From an uncultured Lachnospiraceae bacterium (GTDB taxonomy: Bacteria; Bacillota; Clostridia; Lachnospirales; Lachnospiraceae), in the NCBI GenBank assembly GCA_946537585.1, contig CAMNFX010000010.1:1-14711 (forward strand): a stretch of 14,711 nt of DNA. Reading direction: 5' to 3'. Below the pieces are notes generated by a model, which was not told where the DNA came from, did not search any database, and saw only the letters and a list, made by a program, of their open reading frames with translations. Shown piece by piece: positions 6,346 to 12,433 of this stretch. Numbering within the stretch: the stretch's first letter is position 1; each line of letters starts with the position of its first letter. A program made the translations under genes and the position numbers.

Positions 6346-6369
6346 CGGATGCGCAGCTATGCGCATCCG
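6346..6369. promoter_or_regulatory. perfect 10-bp inverted repeat between yitT and xre
   Basis: CGGATGCGCA (6346-6355), loop GCTA, TGCGCATCCG (6360-6369). On the minus strand it lies 37 bp past the yitT stop and 46 bp before the Xre start, and is followed by TATGCTTATATATG rather than a T-run. It may be a weak yitT terminator or the operator of the Xre gene, whose -10 could be the TATATA just downstream. Position suits both; the choice is open. Confidence 0.6.
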
Positions 6370-6406
6370 CTTCAGATAAATTCAGTATATAAGGGTATCT
6401 CATCCC

Positions 6407-7354
6407 TCAGCTTCCGAGCGGACGGACATAGAACTTTCCGGTGACCATATCGGAATTCAGTACATTAATAAACGCATTGGGGTCGACCGCCCGGATATGC
6501 CTGCGGACCAGGTTCAGCTCGTCAGCTCCGATGATCATATAAACAATGTATTTGTTCTGTCCGCTGTAGCCGCCCTCTCCGTCCAGGATCGTGGAGGTGT
6601 GATTGGTAGTCATACGGACCTCCATGGAGACTTCCACGGGCTTATTGGTGACGACAAAGAGCGTTTTCTTGGCGTAACGCTTATAGAAGGTGTTGAGCAC
6701 CTGCGTGGCCACGAATTGATAGATGATCGTATACAGTGCAGGTTCCATGCCAAACAATGCGCCGGAGATCAGCAGCAGGCAGATATTAAAGGTCATCACA
6801 TAGTTAAAGGTGTTGATGCCCTTTTTGGCGGACACGCACATTGCGATAAAGTCCGTTCCGCCCTGGCTGGCGCCGGCATTAAGCACCAGAGAGGATGAAA
6901 TGCCTGCCAGAATACCGCCGAACAGGGCGATCAGCAGAGGATCCCTGGTCACGGTCCAATTCGGAATAAAATCCGTCATAAAGGAAAAGATCAATATACT
7001 TAAAAAGGAAAATGCCGTATATTTTTTTCCGATGATGCGGAATGCAAAGATCGCAGGAATAATATTGAAGAGCAGGGACAGCGGAGCAAAGGGGATCGTC
7101 AGGCCTGCATACTTCAGCGCGATTCTCTGGATCAGCACGCTGAGACCGGTCATTCCGCCCGGGGTCAGGCCGCCGGCGTTGACGAACAGCGCAACATTGG
7201 CCGCACTGACCAGTGAACCGAGGATGACGCCGATCAGCGTTTTTGCGTCTGTCTTGATCCCGCTGTCATTTTTCTCACGTATATATTTCTGATAAGACTC
7301 GTCGACAGCATCGAAATTTTCTGTCTTGTCGACAACACCGTTGATGTCAGCCAT
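6407..7354 (-). CDS. YitT family membrane protein (DUF161 + DUF2179)
   Basis: 315-aa integral membrane protein. After about 40 polar N-terminal residues comes the family pattern: a first membrane segment leading into NAGGLTPGGMTGLSVLIQR, several further hydrophobic segments, and the conserved LNAGASQGGTDFIAMCVSAK repeat of the GG(T/M)D type. The last 80 or so residues (KRYAKKTLFVVTNKPVEV onward) form the soluble DUF2179 domain with HTSTILDGEGGYSG and the C-terminal VTGKFYVRPL. YitT proteins are widespread in Firmicutes; the transported substrate is not established. GGAG stands before the ATG. Its promoter lies at 7391-7418. Confidence 0.9.
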   Translation of the reverse strand: MADINGVVDKTENFDAVDESYQKYIREKNDSGIKTDAKTLIGVILGSLVSAANVALFVNAGGLTPGGMTGLSVLIQRIALKYAGLTIPFAPLSLLFNIIPAIFAFRIIGKKYTAFSFLSILIFSFMTDFIPNWTVTRDPLLIALFGGILAGISSSLVLNAGASQGGTDFIAMCVSAKKGINTFNYVMTFNICLLLISGALFGMEPALYTIIYQFVATQVLNTFYKRYAKKTLFVVTNKPVEVSMEVRMTTNHTSTILDGEGGYSGQNKYIVYMIIGADELNLVRRHIRAVDPNAFINVLNSDMVTGKFYVRPLGS

Positions 7355-7390
7355 GTTTTTTACTCCATTCCTAAAAGTATTCGGATGCTC

Positions 7391-7418
7391 ATTATAGCAT
7401 TATTTCGGAAAATGTCAC
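7391..7418 (-). promoter_or_regulatory. promoter of the yitT-like gene
   Basis: Minus strand GTGACA (7418-7413), a 16-bp spacer and TATAAT (7396-7391), giving a leader of about 30 nt. The -35 and early spacer share TGACATTTTC with the yunC promoter. Confidence 0.75.
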
Positions 7419-7454
7419 CAGCTGTCCGAAATACTTATGCCCTTTGTAAGAAAA

Positions 7455-7492
7455 ACGAAATTAAACAACGGACAGGTCTGCCCTGTCCGTTG
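7455..7492 (-). terminator. intrinsic terminator of the infC-rpmI-rplT operon
   Basis: Perfect 11-bp stem: on the minus strand CAACGGACAGG (7492-7482), a 5-nt loop and CCTGTCCGTTG (7476-7466), followed by TTTAATTTCG and TTTTTC. It begins 19 bp past the rplT stop. Confidence 0.85.
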
Positions 7493-7511
7493 AATATCGA
7501 TCTGGTATCAA

Positions 7512-7871
7512 TTATTTGTTCAGTGCCTTCTTAGCAGTCTCGCAGACATCGGCAAAGCCCTTTGCGTCAGCGATTGCAAGCTCGGAAAGGACCTTGCGGT
7601 TCATATCGACACCTGCAAGCTTCAGACCGTGCATCAGCTGGCTGTAGCTGATACCGTTCATTCTTGCACCGGCGTTGATACGGGTGATCCAAAGCGCTCT
7701 GTACTGTCTCTTCTTCTCTTTACGACCTCTGTACGCATTTGCCAGAGCTCTCATAACAGACTGCTTTGCTACACGATACTGCTTGGAACGAGCGCCTCTG
7801 TAGCCCTTGGCCATCTTGAGTACTCTGTTATGCTTTCTTTTTGCGTTCATGCCGCCTTTAATTCTTGCCAT
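7512..7871 (-). CDS. rplT: 50S ribosomal protein L20
   Basis: 119 aa, the usual length. MARIKGGMNAKRKHNRVLKM, the basic helix KGYRGARSKQYRVAKQSVMRA, and ALWITRINAGARMNGISYSQ are the hallmark sequence of bL20. It binds 23S rRNA early in large-subunit assembly and in Firmicutes also represses its own operon through the leader. Strong AAGGAGG before the ATG. Last gene of the infC-rpmI-rplT operon, 28 bp after rpmI. Confidence 0.98.
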   Translation of the reverse strand: MARIKGGMNAKRKHNRVLKMAKGYRGARSKQYRVAKQSVMRALANAYRGRKEKKRQYRALWITRINAGARMNGISYSQLMHGLKLAGVDMNRKVLSELAIADAKGFADVCETAKKALNK

Positions 7872-7899
7872 TTTGATTTCCTCCTTAGACCAGGTTCAA

Positions 7900-8103
7900 T
7901 TAAAGATACGGAAGTACCTTCTTCATGGTTGCTACATTCGTAGCATCGACCTCAACGCCCTTTACAAGATGTCTCTTTCTCTTTCTGGTCTTCTTGGTCA
8001 GAATGTGAGACTTGTTAGCGTGCATTCTCATCAGCTTGCCGGAACCGGTCTTCTTGAAACGCTTAGCGGCCGCTCTCTTTGTCTTATACTTTTTAACTGC
8101 CAT
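7900..8103 (-). CDS. rpmI: 50S ribosomal protein L35
   Basis: 67 aa, very basic, beginning [20 protein letters not shown] and continuing with [16 protein letters not shown], typical of bL35. The open frame extends 15 codons further upstream, but the ATG at 8103 is preceded by AGGAGG at good spacing and matches the family start. Structural component of the 50S subunit and middle gene of the operon. Confidence 0.97.
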   Translation of the reverse strand: MAVKKYKTKRAAAKRFKKTGSGKLMRMHANKSHILTKKTRKRKRHLVKGVEVDATNVATMKKVLPYL

Positions 8104-8169
8104 CTCTCTATATCCTCCTGTAATGATGCATTGAAAGAACCGGACCATGCCGGTGCCGGTACGGGATCC

Positions 8170-8688
8170 TTATTTTGCCTTCTTGGGACTCAGGATCATG
8201 ACCAGGCTTCTGCCCTCCGTTTTGGAAGGCTTGTCGATCTGCGCGATCTCCGAAAGAGTCGCCGCGAAATCATCCAGAATGTACTTGGACTGGTTCATCC
8301 TGGAGAGCTCACGTCCTCTGAAACGGAGCGTGACCTTGACTTTGTTGCCTTTTTCAAGAAACTTTCTTGCCGCTGATACCTTGGTATTCAGGTCGTTTGT
8401 GTCAATGTTGGGGGTTAACCGGACCTCCTTGACCTCTATGACATTCTGCTTTTTCTTCTGTTCCTTCTCTTTGCGTCTCTGCTCATAGCGGTACTTGGAG
8501 AAATCAATGATCTTAACCACCGGCGGAGCTGCGTTCGGCGCGATCTTTACAAGATCAAGGCCTGCTTCATCTGCCAGCTTCAATGCTGCCTCGGAGCTCA
8601 TGATACCCAGCTGCTCACCGTCCTCGCTGATCACTCTGACTTCCTTGTCTCGGATCTGCTCGTTGATTTGTACATTAACGTCGCTAAT
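8170..8688 (-). CDS. infC: translation initiation factor IF-3, AUU start
   Basis: IF-3 prevents premature subunit joining and discriminates against non-canonical initiation. Starting at ATT (8688-8686) the protein has 172 aa and begins ISDVNVQINEQIRDKEVRVI (Met at residue 1 in the mature protein), which contains the conserved INEQIR(D/A)xEVR N-terminus. VVKIIDFSKYRYEQ ends the N domain, and VKEVRLTPNID and KVKVTLRFRGRE belong to the C domain. GGGAGG lies 8 nt before the ATT. Upstream in this frame there is no ATG, GTG or TTG before a TAA about 50 nt away. The first conventional start, GTG at 8634, would remove 18 residues of conserved sequence and has no ribosome site. AUU initiation is the known self-limiting device of infC in E. 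coli. Confidence 0.93.
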   Translation of the reverse strand: MSDVNVQINEQIRDKEVRVISEDGEQLGIMSSEAALKLADEAGLDLVKIAPNAAPPVVKIIDFSKYRYEQRRKEKEQKKKQNVIEVKEVRLTPNIDTNDLNTKVSAARKFLEKGNKVKVTLRFRGRELSRMNQSKYILDDFAATLSEIAQIDKPSKTEGRSLVMILSPKKAK

Positions 8689-8956
8689 ACTAACACCTCC
8701 CTTATCAGCGGAATCTGTTTCTGAATGCGCCGGTCCTTATGTCCTGTAACTATAGAAATGTCTTAACATAAAGACAGCGGACACCGCATGGTATCCGCCG
8801 ATATACACAACATACAAGACGCTTAAGGATCTGCTCCCTGTCCGCATCATCTGATGAAGACGAAGCGCCGCCGGCCTTACGGCCCGATGTATGGTGATAT
8901 TGACCTGCGCAGAATGCTGCACGAGGTGCAGGCGGATGACCTGCTTCCTTTTCAAC
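8689..8956 (-). promoter_or_regulatory. structured infC operon leader (putative L20 leader)
   Basis: About 268 nt of untranslated leader between the promoter and infC. The minus-strand RNA contains two mutually exclusive 5' hairpins that share 8928-8931 (GCAGG with CCTGC, or CTGCAC with GTGCAG). It also has a GGCC-GTAA-GGCC tetraloop stem (8884-8873) and an 11-bp stem with two G-U pairs (8800-8790 with 8785-8775) followed by TCTTTATGTT, which is terminator-like. Firmicute infC-rpmI-rplT operons are known to be controlled by L20 binding such a leader and causing termination. Assignment to that class is from position and structure, not from a covariance model. Apart from the promoter and the hairpin that overlaps it, nothing else was seen in the gene-free stretch 8689-9031. 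Confidence 0.65.
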
Positions 8957-8962
8957 TATGCA

Positions 8963-8991
8963 AATATAGTCTATTCGACCGGAAAAGTCAA
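8963..8991 (-). promoter_or_regulatory. promoter of infC-rpmI-rplT
   Basis: Minus strand TTGACT (8991-8986), a 17-bp spacer and TATATT (8968-8963). A strong vegetative-type promoter just downstream of ackA. Confidence 0.85.
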
Positions 8992-9014
8992 GAGCTTTTT
9001 CTCCTGACTTCTCC
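8981..9014 (-). terminator. hairpin after ackA overlapping the infC promoter
   Basis: On the minus strand GGAGAAGTCA (9014-9005) pairs with TGACTTTTCC (8990-8981) with one G-U, and an inner GAG/CTC pair closes a 6-nt loop. It starts 18 bp past the ackA stop, so it probably ends or stabilises the ackA mRNA. There is no clean T-run after it. Its 3' arm contains most of the infC -35 box. Confidence 0.5.
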
Positions 9015-9031
9015 GAATTTATGATTAAACC

Positions 9032-10237
9032 TTATTTAAGCTCGCTGACGATTTTGACGGTATCCATAGCGATCTTCAGCTCTTCGTTGGTCGGGATCAG
9101 GTAAACCTTGACCTTGGAATCATCAGCAGAGATCAGGGTCTCCTTGCCGCGGACATCGTTGCGCTCAGGATCTACCTTGACGCCGAGATAGCCGAGATAC
9201 TCATCGCAGATCGCCTGGCGGGTCAGCTTATCGTTCTCGCCGAGGCCGGCGGTAAATACGATTACATCAACGCCGTTCATGGCTGCCGCATAGGAACCGA
9301 TATACTTTGCTACTCTGTAGCGATATGCCTCGAGTGCGACCTTTGCCTTCTCGTTGCCCTCATCCGCTGCCTTCTGGACATCACGGAAATCAGAGGAAAT
9401 ATCGCCGGACAGACCGAAGATACCGGACTTCTTGTTCAGGATCGCAAGCATGCCGTCGATGTCGATGCCATCCTTGTGGCAGATGTACTGCATAACGCCA
9501 GGGTCAACATTTCCGGAACGGGTGCCCATGATCAGACCCTCGAGCGGGGTAAGACCCATGGAGGAATCCACGCACTTGCCGCCGATGGATGCGGAAATGG
9601 ATGCGCCGTTTCCGAGATGGCAGACGATCACCTTGGTCTTCTCATTGCCGCCGCAAAGCGCAAGCGCTCTGTGGGAAACAAAGTCATGGGACTGGCCGTG
9701 GAAGCCGTAGCGGCGGACCTCATAGTCCTCGTAGTACTTGAGCGGAAGAGCATACATGAAAGCCTTCGGCTCCATGCCCATACCGAAAGCGGTATCGAAT
9801 ACGCCGACATTCGGCTTGCCGGGCATAACCGCCTCGCATGCCTTGATGCCGAGAATGTTTGCCGGGTTGTGAAGCGGTGCCAGGTCGGTATACTTGACCA
9901 GAGCTTCCTTGACTTCTTCGTCGATCAGAACAGACTTTGCGAACTTCTGTCCGCCATGGACCACTCTGTGGCCGATCGCATCGATCTCGTCAAGAGACTT
10001 GATCACACCGTGCTCCGGATCAACAAGCTCAGCCATAACAAGCTCTACTGCTCTCTGATGATCCTTCATCTCTTCCTTGACAACGACATCCTCATGTCCC
10101 GGAACCTTGTGGGTCAGCTGGGAGCCCTCAATACCGATACGCTCTACAAGGCCTTTGCACAGGACATCCTGTGTGTCCATGTCAATGATCTGATACTTCA
10201 GGGATGAGCTTCCGCAGTTGATAACTAATACTTTCAT
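9032..10237 (-). CDS. ackA: acetate kinase
   Basis: 401 aa, normal length. It interconverts acetyl phosphate + ADP and acetate + ATP in the cytoplasm, the ATP-yielding last step of acetate fermentation. The start INCGSSSLKYQ (N7), HRVVHGG (R91), LAPLHNPAN (H123), FDTAF (D148), RYGFHGQSH (H180), CHLGNGASI, GTRSG (R240) and PTNEE (E385) are the catalytic landmarks, all present. Three usually constant motifs differ: FHQTMP reads FGMGME, FHGTSH reads FHGQSH, and GTRSGDxDP reads GTRSGNVDP. AAGGAG before the ATG. No pta gene is adjacent, which departs from the common pta-ackA pair; darA lies 43 bp upstream on the same strand. Confidence 0.96.
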   Translation of the reverse strand: MKVLVINCGSSSLKYQIIDMDTQDVLCKGLVERIGIEGSQLTHKVPGHEDVVVKEEMKDHQRAVELVMAELVDPEHGVIKSLDEIDAIGHRVVHGGQKFAKSVLIDEEVKEALVKYTDLAPLHNPANILGIKACEAVMPGKPNVGVFDTAFGMGMEPKAFMYALPLKYYEDYEVRRYGFHGQSHDFVSHRALALCGGNEKTKVIVCHLGNGASISASIGGKCVDSSMGLTPLEGLIMGTRSGNVDPGVMQYICHKDGIDIDGMLAILNKKSGIFGLSGDISSDFRDVQKAADEGNEKAKVALEAYRYRVAKYIGSYAAAMNGVDVIVFTAGLGENDKLTRQAICDEYLGYLGVKVDPERNDVRGKETLISADDSKVKVYLIPTNEELKIAMDTVKIVSELK

Positions 10238-10280
10238 GTCTTCTCCTTATGTTTGAATGTAATTAGGTTGCTTATAATGA

Positions 10281-10613
10281 TCAGAACTTTTCAAAGCGGA
10301 CCACATCGGTCACAAAGATCGTTGCCCCGCCGACAGCGACCTGCATCGGCATCGTGGCATAGTTGACCATGTTCACGCCGGAGATAAACGGCATGTCGAT
10401 GGTGATCTTCTGTGACTCTCCGCACTCCTTTTTGATGATCCCGATCGCCTGATCGACTTTTTCGTCGTCAGTGCCGATCATCAGCGTGACATTGCCTTTG
10501 CGGAGAAAGCCGCCGGTCGTGTTTAACTTTGTGATGCTGTATCCTGCCCTGCTCAGTGCTGTAGTGACATCATCCTCATTGTCATTCCGTACGATTGCAT
10601 AGATGAGTTTCAT
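10281..10613 (-). CDS. darA: cyclic-di-AMP receptor, PII-like (DarA/PstA, DUF970)
   Basis: 110 aa, close to the roughly 109-aa family length. It starts MKLIYAIVRNDNEDDVTTAL and contains LNTTGGFLRKGNVTLMIG and the C-terminal VGGATIFVTDVVRFEKF, the ligand-loop and strand signatures of the trimeric PII-like proteins that bind c-di-AMP in Firmicutes. It senses the second messenger linked to potassium and osmotic balance; its output partner is not established. The open frame continues 50 codons upstream, but the ATG at 10613 matches the family start and has AGGAG 6 nt before it, so the extension was not used. It precedes ackA by 43 bp and is probably co-transcribed. The upstream 150 nt would then be leader. 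Confidence 0.93.
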   Translation of the reverse strand: MKLIYAIVRNDNEDDVTTALSRAGYSITKLNTTGGFLRKGNVTLMIGTDDEKVDQAIGIIKKECGESQKITIDMPFISGVNMVNYATMPMQVAVGGATIFVTDVVRFEKF

Positions 10614-10885
10614 ATCCTTCTCCTCTCCGCAGCCGAACCGCTGTCCCAGCGGATCATCCGCACTGTTTCTTCCGCGCCCCGTCCGCGGCAGTTCTTTCGT
10701 TTCGTCGATGACGGCTTCCCATAAGCCGCTTAAGAAACCGCAGACCGGAAGGGGTATGGCCATAAAATCAAATAAATGATATCATATTTACAACTTAAAA
10801 TCCACTTGCCTGATTTGAGTTTATAAAGAAAAACAAAACGTCAACCTATCAGGCTGATCAATGTATTAATTCCCGGAGGACAAGC

Positions 10886-12283
10886 TTGAAGACCGCCGCA
10901 GTTATCTGTGAACTGAATCCCTTTCATAACGGTCACGCTCTGCTCTTTCATAAGCTGCGCAGAGAATACGGCGCTGATTATGTCATTGCCATTATGAGCG
11001 GCAATTACGTACAGCGCGGCGAACCGGCAGTCTGTGATAAGTATGTACGTGCCGAAATGGCGCTTCGAGGGGATGATCCCCGCTTTATGCCCGAAGCCCG
11101 TGAAATGCCGCAGGGATCCCCGGACGCTGCCGGTCCGTCTGCAGGCGGTCATGCCGATCTTGTGATCGAGCTTCCGCCTGTTTTTGCCTGTTCCTCCGCA
11201 CACGACTTTGCAGAGGCGGGCGTACGGCTGGCAGCCGCCACCGGCGTCGTCGACATGCTCGGATTCGGGATGGAGGCGCCGGCAACAACAGACGGGCTCA
11301 TCAGCTACGCCAGAAGAGTCGATCAGGAGGAAGCGGCGGAAAGTGAAAGCCTTCGCAGGCTCCTCATGTCCGGGATGTCCTATCCCGCTGCTCTTTCAAA
11401 GCTTCTTTGCGCGGACGCGCTGAGCCCGAACAACATCCTCGCCGTGGAATACCTGCGCGCCCTGGACAAGATCGGAAAACTCCGTATCTGTGATGCAGGC
11501 ATGATCAGGCCTGCCGGGATCCGCCGGCAGGGGGACAGCTATCATGACACCGATATCCATGACGCTGCGCTTGCGTCCGCTTCCGCTTTAAGAAAAAGGA
11601 TGCTGCTTTTCAGAAAAACAAGGCTCACGGGTCATCCTGCAGTTTTCGGAAAAGAACAGGACCCGAAGGAAAAGCTTACGTTTCCATTTTCTTCCGTCCC
11701 TGCGCCGCTCCATCCTCTGTACTGCCGCTTACTCGACGCCGGATGCTTTGTATGTCCGGATGATCTTTCGGTCCTTCTTTCAGACCGCCTTCTTCAGGCG
11801 CTGTTTACCGGCGCAAAGGATCCGTCCCGGAAATCCGCGGGACCAGGCCCCCTGTCTTCCTGTCTGGATGTATCTGACGAGATCGGCGAGCGGCTCCTAA
11901 ACCGCGCGCTCTCTCCGATGACCTTCACCGGCCGCGTTGAGGATACAAAAACCAGGCAGTATACCTACAGCCGCATCAGCAGAGCCCTGCTGCATATCAC
12001 GCTCGGCATTACCGGAGAGGAAACAGCCCGTTTAAAGGCCGACGGCTTTGCAAGGTATATCCGTATTCTCGGATTCCGCAAAGATGCCTCGCCGCTTCTT
12101 CATGAGCTGAAAGCCCGCGCTTCGCTCCCCGTGATCAGCAAAGCTGCCGATCATAAGGAGCTTTTACGTCGGGATATGTACTTTGACCAGATCTACTACA
12201 GCCTGCAGGCCGCAATTCATGAAGACTCTTCAGAAAAAGCAGAGATCAGAGGCGAGCTGACACGTTCGCCCGTGGTCATCTGA
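10886..12283 (+). CDS. tmcAL: tRNA(Met) cytidine acetate ligase (YlbM family)
   Basis: 465-aa nucleotidyltransferase-like enzyme. In Bacillus TmcAL uses acetate and ATP to acetylate the wobble cytidine of elongator tRNA-Met (ac4C34). The N-terminus ICELNPFHNGHALLFHKLR has the HxGH nucleotide-binding motif (H14-N-G-H17). VIAIMSGNYVQRGEPAVCDK and ADLVIELPPVFACSSA follow, then LSPNNILAVEYL and the C-terminal RIAR/GYR-type segment TKTRQYTYSRISRALLHITLG. Between AEMAL and ADLVIELP there are about 27 extra residues (62-88) compared with the usual short linker. The start is TTG with GGAGG 6 nt before it. It diverges from darA across a 272-bp gap (10614-10885) that includes the darA leader. Confidence 0.92.
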   Translation: MKTAAVICELNPFHNGHALLFHKLRREYGADYVIAIMSGNYVQRGEPAVCDKYVRAEMALRGDDPRFMPEAREMPQGSPDAAGPSAGGHADLVIELPPVFACSSAHDFAEAGVRLAAATGVVDMLGFGMEAPATTDGLISYARRVDQEEAAESESLRRLLMSGMSYPAALSKLLCADALSPNNILAVEYLRALDKIGKLRICDAGMIRPAGIRRQGDSYHDTDIHDAALASASALRKRMLLFRKTRLTGHPAVFGKEQDPKEKLTFPFSSVPAPLHPLYCRLLDAGCFVCPDDLSVLLSDRLLQALFTGAKDPSRKSAGPGPLSSCLDVSDEIGERLLNRALSPMTFTGRVEDTKTRQYTYSRISRALLHITLGITGEETARLKADGFARYIRILGFRKDASPLLHELKARASLPVISKAADHKELLRRDMYFDQIYYSLQAAIHEDSSEKAEIRGELTRSPVVI

Positions 12284-12353
12284 TCAGTTTAAACAGGATT
12301 TTCTCGTTCTTCCTTTCCGAAGAACCGTATCATTTCAGAATCATTCCCCGCTA

Positions 12354-12410
12354 TAAAAACGCTCCCGTTCACACATATCAGCCGTCAAGGCGGTATGACC
12401 GGGAGCTTTT
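12354..12410. terminator. bidirectional terminator between tmcAL and the GGT gene
   Basis: GCTCCCGTTCA (12361 on) pairs with TGACCGGGAGC (ending 12406) with one mismatch, and an inner CCG/CGG pair lies in the loop. TTTTCTTA follows on the plus strand. The minus strand reads GTTTTTATAG after the stem. It serves both converging genes. Confidence 0.85.
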
Positions 12411-12433
12411 CTTATTCAGGTCCGTATGCTTAT

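Noticed and set aside
7807..8376. 189-codon plus-strand open frame across rpmI and infC
   Set aside because: Antisense shadow of ribosomal protein and IF-3 genes.
8170..8634. infC starting at GTG 8634
   Set aside because: It would delete the conserved INEQIRDKEVR segment and has no ribosome site; ATT 8688 fits better.
9476..10207. 243-codon plus-strand open frame opposite ackA
   Set aside because: Antisense shadow of a clear acetate kinase gene; no family match.
10614..10763. 50-residue N-terminal extension of DarA
   Set aside because: DarA proteins start at MKLI(Y/F)A and the ATG at 10613 has its own ribosome site. The extension has no recognisable domain, so it was treated as leader, though it cannot be fully excluded.
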